Shown here: positions 26,201 through 34,293 of the stretch, piece after piece | How positions within the stretch are numbered: position 1 is the stretch's first letter | Layout of the letters: each line of letters starts with the position of its first letter | From: CAZLRH01 sp964562015 | Lineage (GTDB): Bacteria > Verrucomicrobiota > Verrucomicrobiia > Opitutales > JABDGR01 | Reading direction: 5' to 3' | Length of the DNA: 64,000 nt | Assembly: GCA_964562015.1 (NCBI GenBank) | Contig: CAZLRH010000018.1 | Coordinates: forward strand, 7,243-71,242 | The notes under the pieces: model-generated | Seen by the model: only the letters and a program-made list of their open reading frames with translations | Databases searched by the model: none | Told to the model about the DNA's origin: nothing | Made by a program: the position numbers and the translations under genes

Positions 26201-26686
26201 GAGGCCGGCCTGCTGCTCGTGCGCGGTCCCAACATCATGAAGGGTTACCTCGGCCGGCCGGAAAAAACCGCCGAGGTTTTGCGTGATGGCTGGTACGTAA
26301 CTGGCGATATCGCCACGCTTGACGAAGACGGCTTTTTGCAAATCACCGACCGCCTTTCGCGTTTCAGCAAAATCGCCGGCGAGATGGTGCCACACGTCAA
26401 AATTGAAGAAGTGTTGCAGGAAATCTCGGGCGCAACGGAGCCATGTTTCGCGGTGACGAGCGTTCCCGATGAAAAGAAAGGCGAGCGGCTCATGGTGTTG
26501 CACACGCTCAAAGAGGCGCAGCTCGCGCCCGTGCTCGAAAAGTTCGCGGCGGTCGCTTCCCTGCCCAATCTCTGGAAACCGAAAGCCGACCAGTTTGTCT
26601 ATGTGGAAAAGCTCCCCTACCTCGGCACCGGCAAGCTGGACCTCCGCCAACTGCGCGAGCTCGCCCTCGCCCGTCCAGCGGCCTGA
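23246..26686 (+). CDS. MFS / 1-acyltransferase / acyl-ACP synthetase fusion (LplT-Aas type)
   Basis: A 1146-residue membrane protein with three parts. Residues about 15-420 form an MFS lysophospholipid-flippase-like transporter (twelve hydrophobic segments, AERFRKRDVAVG after the second helix). Residues about 430-630 are a PlsC acyltransferase with the HX4D motif NHVSFVD and FAEGEITRIGQLLPFQRG. Residues about 650-1146 are an AMP-dependent acyl ligase with IIFSSGSTGDPKGVMLTH, GYGTTECGP and GDIATLDEDGF. In E. coli, LplT and Aas import lysophosphatidylethanolamine and re-acylate it. The single-chain fusion suggests the same lipid-recycling task. Confidence 0.92.
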   Translation: MEAPQPHPEDTLTGDRRRSFWSLVAVQFQGVFSDNALKWLVMFLILGMGMPPAATDELMGQVTALYAVPFIFCSMAGGFLAERFRKRDVAVGVKLLEIVVMLLALTGLANGWLALPMAAVFLMGVHTAMFGPTKYSLLPELLPERWLSWGNGVMELASFVAMILGILAGGWLCQQFGMSPIPGLLLMGLGLLGLGLSFGITRLPAADPAKRFQLNFISELWTQVRGLRSDRTLAVAVGGYAYFNFFSTLAVLVVVRQGSEELAAHGAIHSTDEALLLAAMAIGVGFGAFAAGTLSANKIEFGFVPLGGIGLAFFTALLGRHGLTYETFAWMLGLLGFAGGFFIVPIAATMQHRPAKENKGGVLATANVLAYAGVFLASGIYYLLATVAHLDHPQMFRVCAGLTLLVTLLVIVLAPDALLRLFVWFLTHSIYRLRVTGRFHLPEKGGALLVSNHVSFVDALLLMGSTDRHLRCVMYQGIYELWWVKPIAKAMRAIPISSHQRPRDLIKSLRDASDAIKAGEVVVIFAEGEITRIGQLLPFQRGFERIMKDVDAPIVPVCLGQVWGSIFSFSKGKFFWKLPRYIPYPVTVAYGAPLPAQATPFAVRMAVQELITDAWPTRRQLMLPIHRSLIRFARLHPRRFFAVDALTPPVSFGAALVRTVLLARRLRSLWADQEMVGLLLPPSVGGALVNYAALLMGKVPVNLNYTASAEGLGSCARQCALKTVVTSRAFLEKAKVTAPVNAIFLEDLATPPSFREKWMAILLAALWPAGQLERAVGRTTPSSLDELATIIFSSGSTGDPKGVMLTHYNVVANAEQMGQIFAFHGGDRILGVLPFFHSFGFTATLVTPAVLGVGAIYHLSPLDGRAIGALAQEYGATFLLTTPTFLQVYLRLCEPAQFGSLQFAMTGAEKLPERVATAFEEKFGLRPLEGYGTTECGPAIAINTRDFRAAGFRQVGGKRGTIGHPLPGVSARIVDPDTFQPKGPGEAGLLLVRGPNIMKGYLGRPEKTAEVLRDGWYVTGDIATLDEDGFLQITDRLSRFSKIAGEMVPHVKIEEVLQEISGATEPCFAVTSVPDEKKGERLMVLHTLKEAQLAPVLEKFAAVASLPNLWKPKADQFVYVEKLPYLGTGKLDLRQLRELALARPAA

Positions 26687-26758
26687 TGGCGGGTGGGCGG
26701 CACCACCCTGGCTTTAGGCTTGCCGAGCGCGCCCACCCGCGCCACAAAGGGCCCCGCT

Positions 26759-27541
26759 ATGGCCGAGTATTACATCCGCGCTCCCGGCTCCGAAGAGGCC
26801 CGTGGCCCGTTCGATGAGGAGAAGATGACTTCCCTCGCAGACGCCGGCCAAATCACGCTGACCACGGAGTTCTTCGACGAGCCCAAGAATGCCTGGGTGC
26901 CGGTGGGCGATAGCGCCGAAATGAAGGCCCTGCTTTTCCCCGAGCGCAAACGCCTCGGCCTGAAAAAGGACCGCTCGGACGTGCAGATGCTCAACAAGCC
27001 GGAGGAGGCGAACGCACCGGCGGTCACGGTGACCCAGATGCTGGCGGCGGCCGAAGGTGAATCGAAGGAAACTTCGCATTTGAAGGACCGGTTGCGGCGC
27101 GAGGAAAAATCCGCCGCGCTCGCGCTGCCGGTGCTGGGCGTGATGATGGTGCTCAGCGGCCTGACGAACACCGTGCCCTATTACCAGTTGTTGAGCGACG
27201 TATTCCTGAAATACAAATGGGAGCTGCTGTTCCAGCAGCCGTTTGCCGTGGTGGGCCTGGCGGACTTCTTTCTCGCCCTGTGCCTGTTCCTCAATGTCCC
27301 GATTTTCCCGATTGTGCGCTTTCGCGCGATGATTGGCATGGGCTATTTTTGTTTTGTGTACTGGTCCCTGGGCAATCCCATGGGCCTCATCGCCGCGGTG
27401 TGCGCGGGCCTCGGCCTGCTGGTCTGTTCCGTCACCAACAATCTTTTCCTGATGCTGTTCTTCGCGCTGTGCGGGGTGGGTGGCATGGGCACGCTGGCCT
27501 ATTTTGCCTGGATGCTCGCGAACAGCGCCGCACCCGCCTGA
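26759..27541 (+). CDS. GYF_2-domain membrane protein
   Basis: 260 residues. The N-terminus (YYIRAPGSEEARGPFDEEKMTSLADAG...) matches the GYF_2 (DUF4339) domain, a small module found at the start of many bacterial membrane proteins and thought to bind proline-rich peptides. A charged linker (about 75-120) leads to about five hydrophobic helices with short loops. The function is unknown. The start at 26759 gives the domain without the unrelated upstream codons. It lies 72 bp after the Aas-like gene and 26 bp before the YihY gene. Confidence 0.8.
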   Translation: MAEYYIRAPGSEEARGPFDEEKMTSLADAGQITLTTEFFDEPKNAWVPVGDSAEMKALLFPERKRLGLKKDRSDVQMLNKPEEANAPAVTVTQMLAAAEGESKETSHLKDRLRREEKSAALALPVLGVMMVLSGLTNTVPYYQLLSDVFLKYKWELLFQQPFAVVGLADFFLALCLFLNVPIFPIVRFRAMIGMGYFCFVYWSLGNPMGLIAAVCAGLGLLVCSVTNNLFLMLFFALCGVGGMGTLAYFAWMLANSAAPA

Positions 27542-27567
27542 GCTTGCCTCCCTGGGCGGGCGTGCGT

Positions 27568-29241
27568 ATGCTGACCCAGTCTTTCCTCCTGCGTATGCCG
27601 CGTCCTGAACCCGCCACCGTCCATCCGCTCGTGCGCCGGTATCAAAGCCTGGTGCACGACGAGATTTGGCGGCATGACGCGCTCGCCGACGTTTCCTGGC
27701 GCGGCCGCTACTGCGCGTTCCTGCGCGTGCTGAGCATCACTGTGCAGGGGGTGTTCAAAAACAAGATCTTCATCGAGTCCGCCGCGCTGGCCTACTACAC
27801 GATTATTTCGCTCGGGCCGATTGTCACGCTCGCCATCATCATCTCCAGCTTCTTTGTGCAGAAGAATGGCGAGGAGGATTTCGCCACGCCGCTGTTGAGC
27901 AACATCATCATGCACGTGGCGCCGACGTTGTCCGAATACAACAAGCACGAGGAGCAGGGCTATATCAACCAGGCGGAGCCGAAATCGCCTCCCGCCAGCG
28001 CCCCACGTCCCGCACCCGTCACCCCGCCCGCGGACACCGCGCCATCGGCCGCTGACCATGCCGCGGTCGCCGCACCCGCTGACACGGAACAAGCCAAGGC
28101 GGCGGCGTCCGCCGTGGTTAAAAGCACGTTCAAGCCGGAGTTGCTGACGATGATCAACACCATGATCAAGAGCGCCCGCTCCGGAAAAATGGGCGCCCTG
28201 GGCCTGGCCCTGCTGGTCTTCATCTGCATTCAGTTGATCATTTCCATCGAGAACACGTTTAACAGTATTTGGGGCGTGCGCCGGGGCCGCAGCCTGATGC
28301 AGCGCGTCATCATTTACTGGGCCATCATCAGCCTCGGCACCCTCGTGGGCTTCGCCGCCGGCACGCTGCTCTCGGTCTCCGCGCTGTCGGCGTGGATGGA
28401 CCAGTTGCCGTGGGGCCTGAGTTACCTGAATTTCCACGGGGTTTCTGCAAGCGCGTTGCTCTTCCTCATGGTGACGTTGCTGCTGGCGGGCTTTTACCGC
28501 TTCATGCCCAACACGGCGGTGCGCTGGAAACCCGCGCTGCTGGGCGGCGTGGCCGCGGCGCTCTTTCTTACTTTAAATAATTATCTGTCCTTCCTTTATA
28601 TCAGCAAGGTGATCAGCGCGAGCAGCCTCTACGGCTCCATCGGCATCTTCCCGATGCTGTTGTTCGGCCTGTACATCTTCTGGCTGCTGATTCTGCTCGG
28701 CGGGCAGCTCACCTTTGCCCTGCAAAACGCCGACTATCTCACCGACGACCGTCTGTGGAACCAAGTCAGCCCGCGCGTGCGCCGGCTGCTCAGCCTGGCG
28801 GCGTTTCTGCATGTGGCCCGGGCGTTTTTGCGCCGGGAAGAGGGCCCGAATTCGGCGGAATTGGCCGAGCGCCTGCGCGTGCCCGGCAACCTGCTCAACG
28901 AGTGCCTCACGCGCCTGTGCGACCTGCATTTGCTCAGCCCCATCGAGACGCCCGACGAATACGGCCATCCCATTGTCCGCTACCAGCCGGGCCGCGCCCT
29001 CGAGCGCCTGACCCTCGGCGAATTTCACCACGATCTGGACGACTTCGGCAACTCCGACGGCGAATCCGTCCTGCACGGCGCCGACCCCGTGGTGCGCCGG
29101 TATCTCGACACCCTCGCGCAATTTGAAACCACCGTCGGCGCGCGCCAGACATTTGGCGAACTCCTCGCCAACGACGGCGCAGCCGCGGCGTTGCTGGATC
29201 CGGTCGCCACGAGTCCCCAGAAGCCGGCCTTTAGCGCGTGA
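27568..29241 (+). CDS. YihY/UPF0761 family membrane protein with C-terminal domain
   Basis: 557 residues. The family signature is FIESAALAYYTIISLGPIVTLAI (first helix), later FNSIWGVRRGRSLMQRVIIYW, FYRFMPNTAVRWKPALLGG and SLYGSIGIFPMLLFGLYIFWLLILLGG. These proteins were once called RNase BN; the role of the family is not settled. Two oddities: an Ala/Pro/Asp-rich insertion of about 80 residues between the first two helices, and a 150-residue C-terminal extension with a winged-helix look (SAELAERLRVPGNLLNECLTRL). In-frame ATGs at 27568 and 27595 are both plausible starts. Confidence 0.88.
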   Translation: MLTQSFLLRMPRPEPATVHPLVRRYQSLVHDEIWRHDALADVSWRGRYCAFLRVLSITVQGVFKNKIFIESAALAYYTIISLGPIVTLAIIISSFFVQKNGEEDFATPLLSNIIMHVAPTLSEYNKHEEQGYINQAEPKSPPASAPRPAPVTPPADTAPSAADHAAVAAPADTEQAKAAASAVVKSTFKPELLTMINTMIKSARSGKMGALGLALLVFICIQLIISIENTFNSIWGVRRGRSLMQRVIIYWAIISLGTLVGFAAGTLLSVSALSAWMDQLPWGLSYLNFHGVSASALLFLMVTLLLAGFYRFMPNTAVRWKPALLGGVAAALFLTLNNYLSFLYISKVISASSLYGSIGIFPMLLFGLYIFWLLILLGGQLTFALQNADYLTDDRLWNQVSPRVRRLLSLAAFLHVARAFLRREEGPNSAELAERLRVPGNLLNECLTRLCDLHLLSPIETPDEYGHPIVRYQPGRALERLTLGEFHHDLDDFGNSDGESVLHGADPVVRRYLDTLAQFETTVGARQTFGELLANDGAAAALLDPVATSPQKPAFSA

Positions 29242-29244
29242 AGA

Positions 29245-29742
29245 TCAATTCTGCCCGCCGAATTCCACGAAGCCGATCATCCAGTTCACCACGAGGGCCA
29301 GGATGAGGCCCCAGCCGAGTAATTGCGGCCAGGGCTTTGGCAGCCAAACCCGATTGGGGTAACGCAGGCAGAGCGCGCGGTAGGGAAATTGGAGGAGCAC
29401 CAGCAGCGCCACCAGCCAGCCGAGCCGGTGCACCGCGAGCGAATTGGCCCAGTCGCCGTGCGCCAGGAAAATGAAACTGCGCGTCAACCCGCACGCCGGG
29501 CACGGCACCCCGAAGAGTTCGCGCGACAGGCACACGCCCGGCGCGGGATAACCATGCAATCCGTGCAGCGCCACGCGCCCGCCGGGCAGCACGTCCAAGG
29601 CCGCCGACAACAAAACCACGCCGCCGGCCACGCCGACCATCTGCCAGTGCCGCTGGCGCGCGGGCAGGAGCGCCGACGCCGGGGGCGCGACAATTTCAAT
29701 CAGTTGCCGGCGCAGGCGCGGCCCCTTCCCCAGGACCGACAT
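29245..29742 (-). CDS. DUF2752 membrane protein
   Basis: A 165-residue protein with three to four hydrophobic helices. The segment LFGVPCPACGLTRSFIFLAHGDW is the DUF2752 signature (C-P-x-C-G-L-T-R-x). Members are small membrane proteins of unknown function, often encoded near TM2-domain or Pro-rich membrane proteins. The ATG at 29742 is used; a GTG at 29760 is in frame. It is convergent with the YihY gene with only 3 bp between stops, and is followed upstream by a small membrane protein on the same strand. Confidence 0.85.
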   Translation of the reverse strand: MSVLGKGPRLRRQLIEIVAPPASALLPARQRHWQMVGVAGGVVLLSAALDVLPGGRVALHGLHGYPAPGVCLSRELFGVPCPACGLTRSFIFLAHGDWANSLAVHRLGWLVALLVLLQFPYRALCLRYPNRVWLPKPWPQLLGWGLILALVVNWMIGFVEFGGQN

Positions 29743-29780
29743 TTCGGGAGTCGCATGCACTGAGATATGCTAACCGTTTT

Positions 29781-30047
29781 TCAATGGGTGAGCGGCAGAT
29801 TTTGGGGGGCGAGTAGCAAGCCCGCGATGACTTGAATGATTCCTGCGATAATCGCGACCACTACCGAGATAATAATCATCTTCGTCCCCTTTTTCTTGCC
29901 CTGGCTCAGATAGACGATGCCCATGATGCAACCGATCAGGGAGCAAAGGATGCACAACACCCAATCCAGGGCAGTCATGGAATCCCCGGCGCCCGGGGGC
30001 GGAGGAGGCACGGACATGGGAGGCGGAGGTGGTTGGAGATCACTCAT
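29781..30047 (-). CDS. Small proline-rich two-helix membrane protein
   Basis: 88 residues: a disordered Pro-rich N-terminus (SDLQPPPPPMSVPPPPPGAG), then two transmembrane helices (WVLCILCSLIGCIMGIVYL and MIIISVVVAIIAGIIQVIAGLLL) separated by a basic GKKKGTK turn. This resembles CCC/TM2-type small proteins encoded with DUF2752 genes. The Pro-rich end is the kind of ligand proposed for GYF domains, one of which is encoded 2 kb away, but a link is speculation. The start at 30047 excludes an unlikely upstream extension. Confidence 0.75.
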   Translation of the reverse strand: MSDLQPPPPPMSVPPPPPGAGDSMTALDWVLCILCSLIGCIMGIVYLSQGKKKGTKMIIISVVVAIIAGIIQVIAGLLLAPQNLPLTH

Positions 30048-30237
30048 GGGCTTGATGGGGGCTGGGGTTGAACGAAGGGGAAATCTTACGGAACCGCACG
30101 CAAAGATGACCTGTCGGCCCCTGCGGCTCAAGGCATTTTAATCGCTCACCCGCACTTTAGCCTTCCCCCGCCCGGCTGGAACCATCTACCTTCTTTTTCT
30201 CCTTTTTACCTTTCACTTTCCACTCCGCACTCTCTCC

Positions 30238-31461
30238 ATGCAACTCCGCCCGCTCACCGCCCTGCGTCCGCCCCCCGCCGTCGCCCCGAAAGTCGCCGTG
30301 CCGCCCTACGACACGATCTCGACCGCCGAGGCCCGCGCCCTCGCCGCCGGCAATCCGCTCAGCTTTCTCCACGTTTCGCGCGCGGAGATTGATTTGCCCG
30401 ACGGCACCGACCCATATTCCGACGCGGTATACAACAACGCCAAGGCGTATTTCGAAAAACTGCGCCGCGAGGGCCACCTGCAACCCGACGCCGAGCCGGC
30501 CATCTACCTTTACGAACAGCATTGGCGCGGGCGGGCCCAGCGCGGTTTCGTGGCGCTGTGCAACGTGGATGACTACGAACACAACGTCATCAAGAAGCAT
30601 GAGAAAACGCGCGCGGCGAAGGAGAACGACCGCCTGCGCCACAACCGCACCATCGGCGCACAACCGGGCCTCGTGTTTCTCGCGTTTCGCGACGATCCCG
30701 CCGCCGCGAAACAGCTCGACGCCACGCCCGCCACCCCGGCGCTCTACGATTTTACCGACGAACTCGGCGTCCGGCACGTGGCCTGGCGCATCACCGGCCC
30801 GGGGGCGGAAGCCATCGTCGCGGCCTTTGCGAAAATTCCCGCGGCGTACATCGCCGACGGCCACCACCGCGCGGCCAGCGCCTTCCGCGCCGCCCAGGCG
30901 TTTCGCGCGGCGAATCCGAATCACACCGGCCGGGAAAACTACAACTGGTTTCCCGCATGCCTCTTTCCGGCGTCCCGCCTGCGCATCCTGCCCTACAATC
31001 GCGTGGTGAAAGATTTACACGGCCTCACACCCGCGCAGTTTCTGGAAAAACTTCGCGCGGTCTGCCGCGTGACGGCTGACGCCGCGCCCTCGCCCGCCTC
31101 GCCGGGGCAAGTGTCACTCTACCTCGGGAAAAAGTGGTACGGACTCACCTTCGACCTGCCTCCCGCTGGCGACCCGATTGCGCGACTCGACGCCTCCATC
31201 CTTCAGGAACGCGTGCTGGCGCCGCTACTCGGCATCACCGACCCGCGCACGGACACGCGGATTGATTTCATCGGCGGCATTCGCGGCACGGCGGAGCTGA
31301 TCAAGCTGGTGGACTCCGGCGCGTTTGCGGCGGCGTTCTCCCTCCACCCGGTGACGCTCGACCAGTTGATGGAAATTTCCGACGCGGGCCAGATCATGCC
31401 GCCGAAAAGCACCTGGTTCGAGCCCAAGCTGCGCTCGGGTCTGTTTATCCATTTGTATTAA
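30238..31461 (+). CDS. DUF1015 family protein
   Basis: 407-residue soluble protein of the DUF1015 (COG4198) family. Visible family features are AVPPYDTIS at the N-terminus, YLYEQHWRGRAQRGFVALCNVDDY, HEKTRAAKENDRLRH, the conserved IADGHHRAASA, and the C-terminal GQIMPPKSTWFEPKLRSGL. The conserved DGHHR and MPPKST stretches suggest a phosphate-handling active site, but no activity is established to my knowledge. The next gene begins 14 bp downstream, so the two may be co-transcribed. Confidence 0.93.
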   Translation: MQLRPLTALRPPPAVAPKVAVPPYDTISTAEARALAAGNPLSFLHVSRAEIDLPDGTDPYSDAVYNNAKAYFEKLRREGHLQPDAEPAIYLYEQHWRGRAQRGFVALCNVDDYEHNVIKKHEKTRAAKENDRLRHNRTIGAQPGLVFLAFRDDPAAAKQLDATPATPALYDFTDELGVRHVAWRITGPGAEAIVAAFAKIPAAYIADGHHRAASAFRAAQAFRAANPNHTGRENYNWFPACLFPASRLRILPYNRVVKDLHGLTPAQFLEKLRAVCRVTADAAPSPASPGQVSLYLGKKWYGLTFDLPPAGDPIARLDASILQERVLAPLLGITDPRTDTRIDFIGGIRGTAELIKLVDSGAFAAAFSLHPVTLDQLMEISDAGQIMPPKSTWFEPKLRSGLFIHLY

Positions 31462-31475
31462 ATTGCCCGGCCGCC

Positions 31476-32465
31476 ATGCCGCACTTCGATCTTCCGCTCG
31501 AGGAATTGCAGTCGTACCGGCCCGCGCGCACCGAGCCGGCGGACTTCGACGCCTTCTGGCAGGGCACGCTCGCCGCGGCGCGGCAACACCCGCTCGACGC
31601 CCGCTTCGCGCCCAGCGAATGGGGCCTGCGCACGCTGGAGGTTTTTGACGTGACCTTCAACGGCTACGCAGGCCAGGCCATCAAGGGCTGGCTGATTTTG
31701 CCCCGCGCACGGACGGGGAAATTACCGTGCCTCGTGGAGTATATCGGCTACGGTGGCGGCCGCGGTTATCCGTACAACTGGCTCGTATGGGCCAGCGCCG
31801 GTTTTGCACACTTTGTGATGGATACGCGCGGCCAGGGCAGCGTCTGGCTGCACGGCGACACGCCCGACGCCGAGCCCGACGGCGGCAACGCCCAGTCCCC
31901 GGGTTTCATGACGCGCGGAATTCTCTCACCGCAAACGTATTACTACCGCCGCCTGTTCACCGACGCCGTACGCGCGGTGGAAGCCGCCGCGAGCCATCCG
32001 GCCGTGGACGCGCAACGCCTGGGCGTCACTGGCCGCAGCCAGGGCGGAGCACTCGCGCTCGCCGTGGCCGGGCTCCTCCCGGAAACCGTGAAACTCGCGC
32101 TGCCGGATGTGCCCTTCCTCTGCCACATCCGCCGCGCCACGCAAATCACTGACGCCGATCCTTACGCCGAAATCACGCGCTACTGCCGCGCGCATCGCGA
32201 CCAGGTGGAAACCGTTTTCCAGACCCTCGCGTATTTCGACAACCTGAATTTCGCCCCGCGCGCCCAGACGCCCGCGCTGTTTTCGACGGCGTTGATGGAC
32301 AACATCTGCCCGCCGTCCACCGTCTTTGCCGCGTATAATTATTACGCCGGGAAAAAGGAAATCAAAGTTTACGAGTACAACCTGCACGACGGCGGCGGCA
32401 TCCACCAGGTGGCGGAACAACTCCGGTTCGCGCAAAAGTTCTGGCAAACGGGCGACTCGGTTTAA
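31476..32465 (+). CDS. Acetyl xylan esterase / cephalosporin-C deacetylase family hydrolase
   Basis: 329-residue alpha/beta hydrolase of the AXE1 (COG3458, CE7) family. The N-terminus has the family start (FDLPLEELQSYRP then PADFDAFWQGTL). The nucleophile elbow is GVTGRSQGGALAL (catalytic Ser), with acid Asp in STALMDNICPPST and His in NLHDGGGIH. Oxyanion-side motif VMDTRGQGSVW is present. CE7 enzymes deacetylate xylo-oligosaccharides and cephalosporin C inside the cell. There is no signal peptide. It could serve the plant-polysaccharide genes at 40-44 kb. Confidence 0.92.
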   Translation: MPHFDLPLEELQSYRPARTEPADFDAFWQGTLAAARQHPLDARFAPSEWGLRTLEVFDVTFNGYAGQAIKGWLILPRARTGKLPCLVEYIGYGGGRGYPYNWLVWASAGFAHFVMDTRGQGSVWLHGDTPDAEPDGGNAQSPGFMTRGILSPQTYYYRRLFTDAVRAVEAAASHPAVDAQRLGVTGRSQGGALALAVAGLLPETVKLALPDVPFLCHIRRATQITDADPYAEITRYCRAHRDQVETVFQTLAYFDNLNFAPRAQTPALFSTALMDNICPPSTVFAAYNYYAGKKEIKVYEYNLHDGGGIHQVAEQLRFAQKFWQTGDSV

Positions 32466-32488
32466 CCAGGTTATAACGCGCCGCCTCC

Positions 32489-33274
32489 TCATCGCCCCAG
32501 CAGGGCTTCCAATTGGTAATACTTGAACGTGTTGGCCTCGGCGGCGGTTGTGGCCGCGACCAGCCGATAGCGGTCGAGTACATCGTCGATAAAGGCCGGC
32601 ACGTCGGATTCCGGCAAGCGGCGCGTCCAGGCAATGAACGTCGCATGACAAAAGGCGGCGAAGCCCGCGCGGGTGTGAAAGTCCCAGGCAAAGTCCTCGA
32701 CCTGGAGGCTCAGCACCCGCAGCCCGCTGCGCTCGGCCAGCGCGCGAAATTCATCGAGCGTGAAATGGGCATAGGGCCGCGAAAAACTCGCGAACCGCGC
32801 CGCCCAGCGCGGGGACTGCCGCGTATCCTCGATCACGTCTTCGAGACATTTGCGTTCACCCTCGGGCACGAAACGCAGCAGCGCCCGGCCGCCGGGTTTC
32901 AGGGCCGCGCGGATGCCCTGCAACGCCTTTTCCTGCTCGTGCACCCAGTGCAGGGCGTTGAAGGAAACCACGAGAGTGAATTCCTCGCGAAAGGAAAGTT
33001 CCCGCGCGTCGCCGACGGCAAAGCGCAGGTTGCGCCATTTTTCGCCCGCAAAATGTTGTGACGCAAAAGCAATCATGTCGTGCGACGGATCCACGCCGAG
33101 CACCGCCCCCTGCGGCACGCGCAGGGCGATTTCGGCGGTCACCTTGCCGTCGCCGCAACCGACGTCCAGCACGCGCTCATTCGGGGCGACAGTGAGCGCG
33201 GCCAGTTGCGCCTCGGCCATCGTTTGCTGCAGCGTGGACTGATGGGCGTAGTCGGAGGCGTTCCATTCGGTCAT
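32489..33274 (-). CDS. SAM-dependent methyltransferase (trans-aconitate methyltransferase-like)
   Basis: 261-residue class I methyltransferase. Motif I is VLDVGCGDGKVTAEIA, followed by VLGVDPSHDMIAFA, VGDARELSF, VVSFNALHWVHEQ and LKPGGRALLRFVPEG. The WxxxDYxxxS-like N-terminus (EWNASDYAHQSTLQQ) resembles Tam and Methyltransf_25 proteins. The substrate cannot be read from the sequence. It is convergent with the AXE1 gene (23-bp gap). A perfect 8-bp-stem hairpin lies just upstream of its start. Confidence 0.85.
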   Translation of the reverse strand: MTEWNASDYAHQSTLQQTMAEAQLAALTVAPNERVLDVGCGDGKVTAEIALRVPQGAVLGVDPSHDMIAFASQHFAGEKWRNLRFAVGDARELSFREEFTLVVSFNALHWVHEQEKALQGIRAALKPGGRALLRFVPEGERKCLEDVIEDTRQSPRWAARFASFSRPYAHFTLDEFRALAERSGLRVLSLQVEDFAWDFHTRAGFAAFCHATFIAWTRRLPESDVPAFIDDVLDRYRLVAATTAAEANTFKYYQLEALLGR

Positions 33275-33280
33275 AAGAAA

Positions 33281-33299
33281 GTCGGCCCGCAGGGCCGAC
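33281..33299. repeat. Perfect GC-rich hairpin
   Basis: GTCGGCCC (33281-33288), loop GCA, GGGCCGAC (33292-33299), just before the methyltransferase start. No T-run follows on either strand, so it is not a standard terminator. The rest of 33300-33476 has no feature I can support. Confidence 0.5.
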
Positions 33300-33476
33300 G
33301 AGACCGACCTTATTCAGCCCGTGGTGGAATAGCCAGCCGTCAAAAGAACCCCGCCCTTCTCCACCCTCATCCGGCGTTGACAAACGGTCTCTTGCTGCCA
33401 ACCATTACCCGTTTCCCCTGCGCGGGCGGGCCGCCCCGGCATTCCCTCGCGGGCTCTCCCTCAACTATTCTCCGTC

Positions 33477-34034
33477 ATGGCCGTCGTCGCCCACATCCGC
33501 AAAAAGAACGTCATCAGCTACAACAACGATCCCTGCCTGGTGATCGAGCACGCCATCCGCACGCCGCCGAACATGCGCTCGTTCTGCCAGATGACGCTGC
33601 GCAACCTCAAGACCAGCAAGATCATCCCCTTGCGCGTGAACGTGGGCGAAACCTACGACATTCTCGAGACCGACGTGAAGAAGCTCGAGTACTCCTACGA
33701 GAGCGGCGGCCTGTACACCTTCATGGAATCGCGCACCTTTGAGGAAATCGTCCTCGACAAGGACCTCCTCGGCGATGCCCTCAACTACATGGTCCCGGGC
33801 AGCTCCTACGACGTGCTCTTTGTGGATGGCAAGCCCCTCACGGTCAACTTGCAGGGCTCCATCGACATGAAAGTCATCGAAGCCCCGGAAGGCCTCCGCG
33901 GCGACACTTCCGGCAACGTCCTCAAACCCTGCATCGTGGAAACGGGCATGACCATCAAAGTCCCCCTCTTCATCAAGGCCGGCGACGTGATCAAGGTGAA
34001 CACCGAGGACGGTTCGTACGTGGGCCGGGCGTAA
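33477..34034 (+). CDS. efp: Elongation factor P
   Basis: 185-residue EF-P, with KOW-like domain I, OB domain II (YTFMESRTFEEIVLDKDLLGD, VLFVDGKPLTVNL) and C-terminal OB domain III (GLRGDTSGNVLKPCIVETGMTIKVPLFIKAGDVIKVNT). It relieves ribosome stalling at polyproline. The domain-I loop that enters the peptidyl-transferase centre reads RTPPNMRSF. The position of the modified Lys (E. coli K34) or Arg is Asn32, so neither lysylation nor arginine rhamnosylation would be possible there. Polyproline stretches are present in nearby proteins (29781, 50455). The gene stands alone. Confidence 0.95.
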   Translation: MAVVAHIRKKNVISYNNDPCLVIEHAIRTPPNMRSFCQMTLRNLKTSKIIPLRVNVGETYDILETDVKKLEYSYESGGLYTFMESRTFEEIVLDKDLLGDALNYMVPGSSYDVLFVDGKPLTVNLQGSIDMKVIEAPEGLRGDTSGNVLKPCIVETGMTIKVPLFIKAGDVIKVNTEDGSYVGRA

Positions 34035-34050
34035 GGTTTGGGTGGAAATT

Positions 34051-34220
34051 ATTCAAAATTGAAGATTCAAAATTCAAAAACCGGATCGGCGCTTTGGGCT
34101 TGAGCAAGCAAGCCTGCGCCTCGGATCCTGGGGTCGTGCTCCCAACCCGGACTACATCACTACCTCGATCGTCTCGTCCGGTTCATTTCCTTTTTGAATT
34201 TTGAATATTGAATCTTAAAT
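34051..34220. repeat. AT-rich inverted repeat around a GC-rich core
   Basis: The left arm at 34051-34080 (repeating TTCAAAATT-type words) is matched in inverted orientation by 34191-34220 (TTTTTGAATTTTGAATATTG...). About 110 bp of GC-rich sequence lies between. It sits between efp and the next gene. It could be a small non-coding repeat or terminate efp; no coding potential is visible. Confidence 0.5.
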
Positions 34221-34293
34221 TGGCCTTTCCTTTTCTGCTTGGCCCCCACCCCGGCTTGCCCTACGCTGGAGGGGTTAAAACTGGGTTCGCGCC

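Noticed and set aside
27217..27567. Upstream extension of the YihY frame.
   Set aside because: Out-of-frame reading of the GYF_2 membrane protein gene.
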